This document shows positions 46,810 through 55,596 of a stretch of 64,000 nt of DNA, in pieces; position 1 is the stretch's first letter; each line of letters starts with the position of its first letter. Under the pieces are notes generated by a model. It was not told the origin of the DNA and searched no databases. It saw only the letters and a program-made list of their open reading frames with translations. Position numbers and translations under genes: made by a program. This stretch comes from Agrobacterium larrymoorei (lineage in GTDB: Bacteria; Pseudomonadota; Alphaproteobacteria; Rhizobiales; Rhizobiaceae), in the NCBI RefSeq assembly GCF_013322225.1, contig NZ_JAAMFB010000043.1, positions 124,001-188,000 of the forward strand. The letters are read 5' to 3'.

Positions 46810-46834
46810 TGGCAGGATATATGACGGTGTCGTG
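46810..46834. repeat. T-DNA 2 right border repeat (degenerate end)
   Basis: Begins with the perfect core TGGCAGGATATATGAC, but the last bases are GTGTCGTG instead of TGTAAAC. The nick site core is intact, so it should still function. No strong overdrive follows; AAATGTTCGTTG at about 46850 is a weak candidate. Confidence 0.85.
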
Positions 46835-46887
46835 TCCGTGCAAATGTTCGTTGATGCGAAAATTTGTCTATGCTCTTCCTGTGGATG

Positions 46888-48501
46888 GGAAGTTGGAATG
46901 TCCGCGGGTTTGCAAAGTAGAAATGTCCGCATGTCACCACACGCAACACCGACCAGCCCCGATCTGAGCGGCTGATCCCGCTTGCAAGATCAGATCGGGG
47001 CGGGTGATTGACACACCTCTTCGGCTTTAGCTTTGAGACGCCTCACTCCGCAGCCGGCTGTTGCGACAGTGCTTTCTTTCGCCGCGCAATCACAACCGGA
47101 TCGGTCGTGAAGTCTTTCCGACGACCAGGTCCACGAGCGCGTTTGATGTATCCATTCTTATCGCTGTTGTTCTTCACGTCAGGCGCCGGGCGCTCGTCCT
47201 GACGCTCCTTGATATATGCCAGGACATCACCGAGCCGCCTGTTCTCGGTGATCGCCGCATGCGTTACCCGCTGGTCCTTGTCGAACACCTGATAGGGCAG
47301 GGAATGTCCCTTCCATCGCACATCCAGCCGACCGTCCGCATAGGCATAGGTCTCGACATAACGGCCAACCAGGCCACGCGTCACCGCGGTCTCCTCCAGC
47401 ATGATCCGCTTGCGCTCGAACGAAAACGTCAGCTGCGATCCGACATAGCGCTGCTCGCGCTTGCACAGGATCTCAGTCAACCGATCCGGCGCCAGATTCA
47501 GCGGCCGATGCAGATCGTCGGGACGGGCAGGGACGATTGCAAAACGCGCGTTGTAGTCCTCTATGAAGCCCGGCAAGAACGCATTGCCCGCCTGCATGCT
47601 GTCGATGCCAGAAAGCCTGAGCTCCTTGACCAGGCGATCCTGCAGCGTCCGGTTCATCCGCTCGACCCGACCCTTGGCCTGGCTCGAATTTGCACAGAGA
47701 ATCTCGATGTTTAGCTCGCAGAGCGCACGCCCGAACTGGGTCATGCCCTGACCACCCCTGGCATCCTTCTTCGCCACCCGGAACACTGAATGCTTGTCCG
47801 AATGGAAGGCAACCGGCGCGCCATGACGCTTGAGATACAGCTCCAATGCCTCGAAATAGCTGAAGGCACTTTTTCGGAGCGCACGAAGCGCAGCTGCATC
47901 AACCTGCCGGTCGCATCGTCGACAAATACCAGCAGCGAGCAAGACGGTCCGCGATCCTCGAACCAGCGATGCTCCGAGCCGTCGATCTGCACCAGTTCGC
48001 CATAGGCTTCTCGCCGTAACCGCGGCTGATGAAACGTCCGGCGCTGCTTGCGCGACAGCCAGGGGCCGGCATCAGTCATCCAGCTGCGCACCGTCTCGCG
48101 CGATACACGCAGTCCATTGCGCTCGGCCAGCTTCTCCGTCGCCAATGTCGGCCCGAAATCCGCATAGCGTTCGCGAACCAGCGTCATTGCATAATCGCGA
48201 ACCCCGGCGCTGATCCGGTTGTTCGACGGCCGACCGATTGCCTTGTGCCGGATCGAAGCCGCCCCGCCAGTCCGCATGCGCTCCAGCAGCCGGCGCACCT
48301 GGCGCTCGCTCAGATCAAGCACATGCGCCGCCGATACCGTGGTCATCCGGCCGGCAACCACCTTCGACAAAATCTCGATCCGTTGCAGATCGCGCTCGCT
48401 CATCGCTATCAATCCCATCTGCAATCTCCCAGGCATCGTTAAGGCCCGGGGAGAGTGACATTCCAACTTTGAAGAATCAGGACACTTCAACTTTGCGGCT
48501 A
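46888..48501 (-). mobile_element. ISNCY-family insertion sequence
   Basis: The ends are imperfect inverted repeats. Left, reading inward from about 46890: AAGTTGGAATGTCC then GCAAAGTAGAAATGTCCGC. Right, reading inward from about 48497: CAAAGTTGAAGTGTCC then AAAGTTGGAATGTCAC. It lies about 55 bp outside the T-DNA 2 right border and contains a frameshifted transposase. Confidence 0.8.
47043..48418 (-). pseudogene. ISNCY (ISDol1-type) transposase, frameshifted
   Basis: Two overlapping frames make one transposase. The N-terminal part starts near 48418/48403 (MSERDLQRIEILSKVVAGRM), with helix-turn-helix RVSRETVRSWM and the core LVQIDGSEHRWFEDRG. The C-terminal part reads SAFSYFEALELYLKRHGAPV, FHSDKHSVFRV and RVERMNRTLQDRLVKEL. 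The frame changes at a run of five A (complement of 47870-47874) just after LMQLRFVRSEK. Catalytic residues are otherwise present, so this is a recent single-base lesion or, less likely, a programmed slip. Confidence 0.88.
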
Positions 48502-48560
48502 CACTTCCTGTCGACGTAATATCGATTATGAGATAGCGTTTTCCAGCCGCTTCACGTTCG

Positions 48561-49211
48561 GTGCAATGTAGTTTCAAATCATACGCGTTAATTTTCACTG
48601 ATGGGTTGGAGGAGCAACTGGTCGTTGCCAGACCGCGCCGACGGCGTTTCGGATCATACCTGGGGAAAAATAAGTCCGGCACCGAGAACCTAATCAATCG
48701 CGATTTCCATGCAAAAGCGCCGAACCTGAAGTGGCTGACAGATATCACCGGGTTCAATATCCCAGCCGGGAACGTCTACCTTGCGCGCATCATCGACTAC
48801 TTCGACGGAACGGTCATCAGTTGGTCGATTGGATCGCAACCAGACGCGGGGGAATACTATGCTTGATGCAGCCATTGAGACCATGACAGACGGCGAGGAA
48901 CGACCAATCGTCCATTCCGCTCGCGGAGCTCATTATCGCTGGGTCGGCTGGCTAATGCGGATTAGCGAAGCAAACCTAATTCGCTCAATGCCCCGAAGGA
49001 CTGCTCACAAGATAACTTTGCTTGTGAGGTCTTCTTCTGCCGGATGAAAACAGAGCTCTTCTATCCCCGAGACTGGAAGGCTATTAGAATCGAACAGTTC
49101 GTTGCCGAGATAGACGCTTATATCCGCTGGTACAATGAGAGGCGTATTAAGATATCCCTGGGATCACTCAGCCCGATCGAATATCGAAGAAGTCTTGGCC
49201 CTAACTTGTAA
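48561..49211 (+). pseudogene. IS3-family transposase remnant
   Basis: Integrase-core fragments occur in three frames: APNLKWLTDITGFNIPAGNVYLARIIDYFDGTV (pieces LKWLTDITGF and IIDYFDGTV), MLDAAIETMTDGEERPIVHS and MKTELFYPRDWKA...YIRWYNERRIKISLGSLSP. The second catalytic Asp of the HSDRG motif is Ala (HSARGAHY). It has at least two frameshifts, no OrfA and no N-terminus. An IS-end-like AGCTGTCCAACTTTTTATCC follows at 49212. Confidence 0.88.
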
Positions 49212-49419
49212 AGCTGTCCAACTTTTTATCCACACCCCCTCCGGGTCAGTTCTCAATGGCAATCAACAAACTTGCCGCAAAAGCAACGCAGTCGGCTCGA
49301 AGATCGCACGCCTGCTCAACGACAAATGCAACCCACGACAAGAACATCAACTGGCGAGGAAAGAGGTCTACTATGAACCCAGATATTTGTTGAACAGGCA
49401 GAACGTCTGACCGTCCCAC

Positions 49420-49616
49420 CAAAGAAGTTTGACCCGATCAGCGCGCTTTTCGCGGAAACCAAAGATCGCGCCGATAGACCATCAATGCCACTCCGCATGT
49501 CGGTCACTCCGCAGGCCAGACAGACCCCACATTTCCCGATGGCCCGATCATGCCGCCTCCGCTGCTAGCGGCTACCGCCGGCGAATTCCGACGGCAGCCA
49601 CATCGGCTTGGGAAGC
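49420..49616 (-). pseudogene. IS66-family TnpB remnant
   Basis: On the minus strand, MIGPSGNV is followed after a frameshift by VTDMRSGIDGLSA, the conserved N-terminus of IS66 TnpB proteins. The gene then breaks off. Nothing else of the element could be traced with confidence. Confidence 0.75.
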
Positions 49617-51395
49617 CTAAGTTTCTTCCGCGGAGGTGTCCAAAACTCCAATCATGGTCGGAGCGCCAGCGACTCTCTTGCGCCACAGCATGACCACGAT
49701 GCCGACGACGATAAAGGCGCACGTCACGCCTAGGAGAACCGCGGAAACGGCGGCGGATTCTGGACTTGTGTTGAAGCGGATCCCTTCCCACAATTTTCTC
49801 GGCAGTGTCTTGACCGAAAGGTCACTAAGAAAGATCGATGCCACCGATTCATCAAATGAAAGGAGAACGGCAATCAGTGCGCCGATTGCAAGACCAGGTA
49901 GCAACAATGGGAAGACGATCGTACGAAAAACGCTCCAAGGGTTTGCTCCGAGGCTTGCCGCCGCGAGCGAAAGCCTTGGATCGATCGAGCTATAAGTCGC
50001 CGATGCTATAAGATAAACGACGGGGAAGATCAGCACCGTGTGTGCTATGATGATACCTATTTCCGTATCCACAAGCCCAACCCGTGCGAAAGCAAGATAT
50101 GCGCCAAGCGCGAATACGACGGCCGGGACGCTGAGGGGAGCTTGCACCAAGGCTTCTAACACCCCCTGAAGTATAAACTTCTGCCGACCGAATCCGAGCA
50201 CGGCGAACGTGGCAAGCACCAGGCTGAGCAAGCAAGTGGCTACACCAATACGTAGGCTCGTAACTGCCGCGCTAGTCCATTCTGAACTGCTGAAGATGGT
50301 CTCGAACCAGCGCAACGAATAGCCAGGAGGCGGAAAGATGAGTACGTCGGCCGAGCTGAACGATACCGGAAAGAGAACAACGAGCGGCAGGAGAATGAAG
50401 ATTGAAATCAATGTAAGATAAACTGGTTCAAACAAGCGTGCGCCGTTCGACAACAGTGTCGAAAACTGAAACCGAGCAGAGGGTAATGCCACAGGACGAC
50501 GTAGAAGATCCATGTCCGCGTGCCCCGCTGACGGCTGCGATCGGTTCGCAGGCGACGAGCCTGGCCTTTGCCAACGAGAGAAGAAGCTCAAACCCCAGCT
50601 CAACAGGGCGACGACGATTGTCGCGATCAACGCGAGTGTGATGCCAAGTGCTGCGGCGAATGGCCAGTCTGCACCAGTCTCGATCTCCGACTGGATTACT
50701 TGCGCGAGCATTTGCTGGCGTTGATTGCCAAGGAAGGCCGGCGCAATGAAGCTGGCGATGGTGAAGAGGAAGATGATGATGACGCCTGATTGGATTCCAC
50801 GTATCGAGAGTGGGATGACGATGCCAAACCAAGCCCGGAGCGGGTTCGCGCCAAGAGTGTTGGCTGCCAGCAGGACGCGGCCGTCGATGCGACGAAGCAC
50901 TGTTACAAGGGCGAATACCATCATAGGAATTGAAGAGTGAACCAAAGCGAGGATGACCGCAGGTTCGCTGAAGAGGAGCGGCAAGGGTTCCGAAATAAGA
51001 CCAAGACTAAGCAGCGTCCCGTTGATAAGCCCACGCTGGCCTAGGATTGCCAGCCACGCGAAGGTTCGAACCAGAACGCTGCTCAAAAACGGAACAAGGA
51101 CCAGCAATCCGAGAAACATCGCCTTAAATCCCGTCGCCCGGCTCAGGAGCCACGCCAGCGGAAAGGAGACAACGAGTGTTATCACAGTCGCTTCAAGGCT
51201 GATCCGCACCGTCGTCCAAATGATTTTCAGGTATACCGGACTTTCGAAAATCTTGAGAAAACGCCCGGCGGCATTTCCGCCGAACGCAGAGGGCACGATG
51301 TAAAGCAGTGGCAGTGCGAATGCGACGAGGAGGAGGATAAACACCGGAGCAAGTAGGAAGAGTCGCTCCCAGTCTCTTGAAAAATTTCGCGTCAT
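49617..51395 (-). CDS. ABC transporter permease, two permease domains fused
   Basis: 592-residue inner-membrane protein with two binding-protein-dependent permease domains in tandem (about 10-290 and 320-585), the PotB and PotC types joined in one chain as in AfuB/FbpB proteins. Coupling loops: AANTLGANPLRAWFGIVIPL in the first half and AAASLGANPWSVFRTIVFPL in the second. Each half has about six helices. It forms a transporter with the binding protein and ATPase upstream, for an Amadori-type opine as judged from the catabolic genes that precede it in the operon. Confidence 0.92.
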   Translation of the reverse strand: MTRNFSRDWERLFLLAPVFILLLVAFALPLLYIVPSAFGGNAAGRFLKIFESPVYLKIIWTTVRISLEATVITLVVSFPLAWLLSRATGFKAMFLGLLVLVPFLSSVLVRTFAWLAILGQRGLINGTLLSLGLISEPLPLLFSEPAVILALVHSSIPMMVFALVTVLRRIDGRVLLAANTLGANPLRAWFGIVIPLSIRGIQSGVIIIFLFTIASFIAPAFLGNQRQQMLAQVIQSEIETGADWPFAAALGITLALIATIVVALLSWGLSFFSRWQRPGSSPANRSQPSAGHADMDLLRRPVALPSARFQFSTLLSNGARLFEPVYLTLISIFILLPLVVLFPVSFSSADVLIFPPPGYSLRWFETIFSSSEWTSAAVTSLRIGVATCLLSLVLATFAVLGFGRQKFILQGVLEALVQAPLSVPAVVFALGAYLAFARVGLVDTEIGIIIAHTVLIFPVVYLIASATYSSIDPRLSLAAASLGANPWSVFRTIVFPLLLPGLAIGALIAVLLSFDESVASIFLSDLSVKTLPRKLWEGIRFNTSPESAAVSAVLLGVTCAFIVVGIVVMLWRKRVAGAPTMIGVLDTSAEET

Positions 51396-51421
51396 CGTCG
51401 TTTGCTCCTGCCTTAAACCGA

Positions 51422-52441
51422 TCAGTTCATTATGTATGTGGACCAGCGAGCCTTCACTGCATCACGATTGTCGTTCCACCACTTTGAATCGAGGATTGCG
51501 CCAAGCTTCGCATTCTCCGGGTAGCTTGGGAGGTCTTTTGCGACCGCAGGATCGAGAAGCTTAAGCGCTTCGACATTGGTTGGACCGTAGGGGATGTTTC
51601 GTGTCAGCTCCGCCTGGTTCTCGGGCTGAACAGCAAAATTGATGAATTTCATCGCTTCATCCTTGTGCGGAGCACCTTTCACGACGACCCACCATTCCGT
51701 ATCGGAGACGGACGCGTCCCAACCGTAAGCCCAGTTTGCCCCGGCCTTGATCGCGTTATTCACTCGGCCGTTCGGGATGTAGGCCAGATCGATTTCACCC
51801 TGCTGGATCAGCGCCTGGGTGTCAGCGGCACCCTTGTAGGCAACGATCTGCTCTTTGACACGGTCGATCACCTTGAGTGCTCGGTCGACGTCCAACGGGT
51901 AGAGATCGGCAGCCTTGACGCCGTCGGCGAGCAGGGCAAATTCAATCGTGTATTCGGGCTCTAGCGGAACAGCACGACGAGCTTTCACCGAGGGATCGAA
52001 AAACTGCGCCGGCGTAACGCCATTCGCAAACTTCGCCTTGTCCCAGGAAAGGTTCATGCCGAATGTGATATAGCCGATGCCGTACTTGGTGCGGAGTTCG
52101 GCGGGGACACCGTCGGCCTTGATTACGTTGTAGTCGAGCGGTTCGAGAAGGCTGTCCTTGGCCTCGTTCGCATGTGCCGAACTTTCAGCGGACACGACAT
52201 CCCACGTCACATTACCGCTCTCAACCATAGCCTTGACCTTCGCGTAGGCTGAACCTGTCGTGGCAGTGACCTTTACACCCGATGCTTTGTTGTAAGGCTC
52301 GAAAAAAGCCTTTGTCTGAGCATCCTGAAAAGTGCCACCGTATGAAGCAACTACCACTTCGGCAGCGGATGCTGCGCCAGCAAGAAGAAAGACGGCCGCA
52401 GCTGCAAGCCAAATCCCAGTTTTTTGTTTGATCGTTCCCAC
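51422..52441 (-). CDS. Periplasmic opine-binding protein (PotD/AfuA type)
   Basis: About 339 residues. The frame is open to 52477, but GTG at 52441, 5 bases after AGAGGAG, gives a normal signal peptide (TIKQKTGIWLAAAAVFLLAG, cleaved near ASAAEVV). Family 1 solute-binding features: VVVASYGGTFQDAQTKAFFE, WDVVSAESSAHANEA and GEIDLAYIPNGRVNNAIKAG. The ligand is inferred from the operon. Confidence 0.9.
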   Translation of the reverse strand: MGTIKQKTGIWLAAAAVFLLAGAASAAEVVVASYGGTFQDAQTKAFFEPYNKASGVKVTATTGSAYAKVKAMVESGNVTWDVVSAESSAHANEAKDSLLEPLDYNVIKADGVPAELRTKYGIGYITFGMNLSWDKAKFANGVTPAQFFDPSVKARRAVPLEPEYTIEFALLADGVKAADLYPLDVDRALKVIDRVKEQIVAYKGAADTQALIQQGEIDLAYIPNGRVNNAIKAGANWAYGWDASVSDTEWWVVVKGAPHKDEAMKFINFAVQPENQAELTRNIPYGPTNVEALKLLDPAVAKDLPSYPENAKLGAILDSKWWNDNRDAVKARWSTYIMN

Positions 52442-52473
52442 AGTTTCTTCTCCTCTAACATTCCGCTTTAGGG

Positions 52474-53556
52474 TCATCCTTCAGTCGGAAGAACGGCGAC
52501 GGACGCTGGAGCCCAGCGCGCGATTACGCTTTTTCCGGGCTCAAGGCTTCCGGCCAAAAGGTCTCCTCGCATGACGTTGGCAAGCAGCGATTGCCCGTCA
52601 GAAATTTGCAGTGCTACGCGCCACCCGGATCCGAGATAGGTGATGTCGCGAATTGTTGCTGGAACCGCGAAGCCTTCGTCCGAATTTGCTTCGGCGACTG
52701 AGCGGATAGAAACGCTTTCCGGTCGGACCACAATATCGAAAGGCGTCTTAGCCGGGGACGGCAGCAACTGGCGCCCCCCTGCGATCTCGTATCCTCGGCC
52801 CTCGTCCAGGTTTGTAACCCGGAGGATCGAGCAATCGCCGATGAACCGTGCAACAAAATGATTGGAAGGCGCTGCGTAAATGGTCTCAGGATCGGCTACC
52901 TGAAGTAGTTCACCGCCCGACATGATTCCAATCCGGTCAGCCATCGCCATGGCTTCCGACTGGTCGTGGGTAACATAGATGACGGTGATGCCGAGTTCGT
53001 GCTGGATGCGCTTCAGCTCGTGCTGCATCTGGTCACGAAGTCTCCGGTCGAGAGCTCCGAGCGGTTCATCCATGAGCAAAATATCAGGGCCGAAGACCAG
53101 TGAGCGAGCAAGTGCCACACGCTGCTGTTGTCCTCCAGACATCTGTATAGGATATGAAGCCCCGCGATCTGTCAGGTTGACGAGACTGAGCGCCGCTTTT
53201 ACGCGCTCGTCTCGTTCACTTCGTCCGACGCCGCGCATCTTGAGCGGGTAGGCGACATTCTCGGCTGCGGTCATATGCGGGAACAAGGCGTAGTTTTGAA
53301 ATACGACGCCGATGCTGCGGCGGTGCGGCGGCACCTCCGTCACGGAAGTGCCGGACATCAGCACCTTGCCTTCGCTCGGTTGGTCGAAACCCGCAAGCAA
53401 CATGAGAAGCGTAGTTTTGCCGGAACCACTTGAGCCGAGCAGTGCGAAGAATTCGCCCTTTGCGATGTCGAGGGTGACGCCGCTCACCGCAGTGACCGGC
53501 CCATAGCGCCGGGTGACACGATGGAAGGAAACGGCGGGGAGCGACTGGTCTGTCAT
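52474..53556 (-). CDS. ABC transporter ATPase (PotA type)
   Basis: 360 residues. Walker A ALLGSSGSGKTTLLMLLAGF (about 35-54), signature [15 protein letters not shown], Walker B ILLMDEPLGALDRRL, switch VTHDQSEAMAMADR, and a C-terminal TOBE domain from about residue 240. The start overlaps the stop of the agcA-like gene (TAATG), so the two are coupled. Confidence 0.95.
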   Translation of the reverse strand: MTDQSLPAVSFHRVTRRYGPVTAVSGVTLDIAKGEFFALLGSSGSGKTTLLMLLAGFDQPSEGKVLMSGTSVTEVPPHRRSIGVVFQNYALFPHMTAAENVAYPLKMRGVGRSERDERVKAALSLVNLTDRGASYPIQMSGGQQQRVALARSLVFGPDILLMDEPLGALDRRLRDQMQHELKRIQHELGITVIYVTHDQSEAMAMADRIGIMSGGELLQVADPETIYAAPSNHFVARFIGDCSILRVTNLDEGRGYEIAGGRQLLPSPAKTPFDIVVRPESVSIRSVAEANSDEGFAVPATIRDITYLGSGWRVALQISDGQSLLANVMRGDLLAGSLEPGKSVIARWAPASVAVLPTEG

Positions 53557-54761
53557 TAGATGTCCCTGCCCAATTCAAGAGGCGTGAGCGGCTCGTAGCC
53601 CGTCTCCGTTACAAGGATGGTGTCCCCAAAACGGGCGCCGCCAACGCCATCGACGTAAACACCAGGCTCGATGCCCAGCAACATGCCGGCTTCGAGAACC
53701 GTCGGATCGTTGGCCTTGATCTCAGGGAATTCGGGATCTGACAGGCCGATACCGCGCCCAGTGCGATGCTGCATAGCGCCGCCGTATCCATGGCCCTCGA
53801 TAACCGCGACCGCAGCGGCGTGGACCTCGCCAGTCGTAACGCCGGCACGAACTTTCGCCAGCGCGGCTTCTTGCGCTTTGCGTGCGACATCGACAATCTT
53901 GCGAAGATCATCCGAGACTTCTTCTGACCCCACCTTCAGCGGTCGATCGAAACATATTCCGTGGCCAAAGAAGGGGCGGCCGCAATAGCAAAGCTGTACG
54001 ACCTCGCCTTCGCGCATTGGGCGACCCGCAGCAACAGCGTGTGCACGACCGGAACGGATGCTACCGCAGCCCATGACGTGGATGCCCTGCAGAAGCGGCG
54101 AATGGTCTTCGTCGCCATTCCACCATTCCGCTGCGCGTTCCATCGCGGCCGTGCGCGATGCGAGCGCAACTTTCCACTCCGGAACGCCAGGCCTTACTGC
54201 ATCTCGGCTTGCCAGGAACTGGTGTGCTGCGATATCGGCGCTACGGCGAACAACGTCAATCGTTGCCTGATCCTTACGTCGGCGCACCTCGCGGATGATG
54301 TCAGTAATATCGACGATTCGATCGCGACCGAGAGCATCGCGAACCAGATCCAGGCTGCGCGCGGAGGTGGCGTCAAAATCTACGCCAATCTTGCGTGCTG
54401 TTGGGGCGACCGCCTCGATATGCTTTGCCAGAGCAGCCGAAAAGGACATTGGCGTCTTGGCTGGCTCTTCCCACTCAACCCATTCGACGGCGACCGGAAC
54501 GGTACACTGCGAGCGAATTTCAGGTGCTTCGATGCGTGGAGAAATGAACGCCGGGTTGCCATCCTGAGGGAAGACGAACCAGATCGGCCTCACGGATGCG
54601 ATGCCGTCGAGCCCGGTAAAGAAGCGATGGTTGTCGAAGCTCGACAATGCGAGAACGTCAATGCCGTTCTCCTTCATTGCGGTTCTGGCGCGCTCTATGC
54701 GCCTGGTGTAGTCGGCTTCGTTCGGAAATGTCAGTTTGGAGTCTGCTGGGTTTTCTGTCAT
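53556..54761 (-). CDS. agcA: Opine lactone hydrolase/cyclase, AgcA-like
   Basis: About 401 residues from the ATG at 54761 (MTENPADSKLTFPNEADYTR); the frame extends to 54815. M24/creatinase fold with HRFFTGLDGIASVRPIW, QHRTGRGIGLSD and GIEPGVYVDGVGGARFGDT. It is the bacterial mirror of the ags-like T-DNA protein at 45220, with shared blocks throughout. AgcA converts agropine to mannopine; here it may instead open chrysopine to deoxyfructosyl-glutamine. Lies between the transporter genes and the sugar kinase. Confidence 0.87.
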   Translation of the reverse strand: MTENPADSKLTFPNEADYTRRIERARTAMKENGIDVLALSSFDNHRFFTGLDGIASVRPIWFVFPQDGNPAFISPRIEAPEIRSQCTVPVAVEWVEWEEPAKTPMSFSAALAKHIEAVAPTARKIGVDFDATSARSLDLVRDALGRDRIVDITDIIREVRRRKDQATIDVVRRSADIAAHQFLASRDAVRPGVPEWKVALASRTAAMERAAEWWNGDEDHSPLLQGIHVMGCGSIRSGRAHAVAAGRPMREGEVVQLCYCGRPFFGHGICFDRPLKVGSEEVSDDLRKIVDVARKAQEAALAKVRAGVTTGEVHAAAVAVIEGHGYGGAMQHRTGRGIGLSDPEFPEIKANDPTVLEAGMLLGIEPGVYVDGVGGARFGDTILVTETGYEPLTPLELGRDI

Positions 54762-54768
54762 GGCGCTC

Positions 54769-55587
54769 TCACAAAGGAATATCGCGGGTGATAGGACGGG
54801 CGTGACCAAAGGCACCGCGCGTCCCGCAGATTAGCGCAGAGTATTGGGCTGCGTCTTTACCGGCTTCTACGAGTGGAACGCCGTTCAATACGCGGCATGC
54901 CAATCTGGCGACAAATGCATCGCCTGCCCCGAGGGTGTCGACGGCATCCACGGGCACTGCGGGTACGAAAAGGGCTTCACCCTTATAGGATACGGTCGCC
55001 CCTTTAGCTCCCTGCGTAATTGTTACGAGCTCGACTCCGGCAGAATGGGCGATATCGAGGACCCGGGCGATTTCAGTCTCGCTAGCACCCGAGCGCGAGA
55101 AGGCCGCAACCTTCACGTAGGGCAATACGCTCGCCGCATAATCCAGATCACGATCCGAAAAATCGAAGGAGATCGCAACCCTTTCGCGGATTTCGGGAAG
55201 CTGGCCGTCTAAGCGACTCGTCTCACCCGTATGAGCCAGATCAAAACCTGCGAGGTACTCAAGTTCAGCACTATCGAGCTGGAGCATCGACACGCCCTTT
55301 TCGCAAAGGCCCCATTTCCGATTGTTGCCGTCGTCATCCATGTGAACGGTCGCAAAGGCATTGGGGCCGTCCTTGACACGCAGATGTGTCAGATCTACGC
55401 CTTCGGCCTGGAGGCTCGACCGGATCAGATCACCATCCGAGTCCGTCCCGATAACTCCAAGGTAGGCAGCATCCATTCCGCTGCGCGCGGCATGGACGGC
55501 GAAATTCACCGCATTGCCACCGGGAAACATCAGCTTTTGATTATAATATCGGTCGACCACATTGTCGCCGACGCCACAAATACGCAT
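54769..55587 (-). CDS. mocE: PfkB-family fructosamine kinase
   Basis: 272 residues, ribokinase/PfkB family; phosphorylates the sugar of an Amadori compound such as deoxyfructosyl-glutamine (compare FrlD). N-terminal GDNVVDRYYNQKLMFPGGNAVNFAVHAAR contains the GGN sugar-binding motif; the C-terminal signature VDAVDTLGAGDAFVARLA contains the catalytic Asp in GAGDAF. Ends 7 bases before agcA and starts 10 bases after the deglycase stop, in one operon. The symbol mocE is by analogy. Confidence 0.85.
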   Translation of the reverse strand: MRICGVGDNVVDRYYNQKLMFPGGNAVNFAVHAARSGMDAAYLGVIGTDSDGDLIRSSLQAEGVDLTHLRVKDGPNAFATVHMDDDGNNRKWGLCEKGVSMLQLDSAELEYLAGFDLAHTGETSRLDGQLPEIRERVAISFDFSDRDLDYAASVLPYVKVAAFSRSGASETEIARVLDIAHSAGVELVTITQGAKGATVSYKGEALFVPAVPVDAVDTLGAGDAFVARLACRVLNGVPLVEAGKDAAQYSALICGTRGAFGHARPITRDIPL

Positions 55588-55596
55588 GTCGCTGCC

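Larger units (their letters stand above)
36292..46834. mobile_element. T-DNA 2 (agropine/chrysopine-type TR-like T-DNA)
   Basis: Region between directly oriented border repeats at 36292 and 46810. It holds four plast genes and a mas2/mas1/ags-type opine synthesis set in the order and orientation of octopine TR-DNA. It is inserted next to trbH. Confidence 0.9.

Noticed and set aside
48505-48757. N-terminal extension of the ISNCY transposase frame beyond the IS end
   Set aside because: It runs antisense through the IS3 remnant outside the element; the transposase proper starts near 48418.
53961-54791. 276-residue plus-strand frame opposite the agcA-like gene
   Set aside because: Antisense shadow; agcA-like protein has strong homology to the ags-like protein on the other strand.
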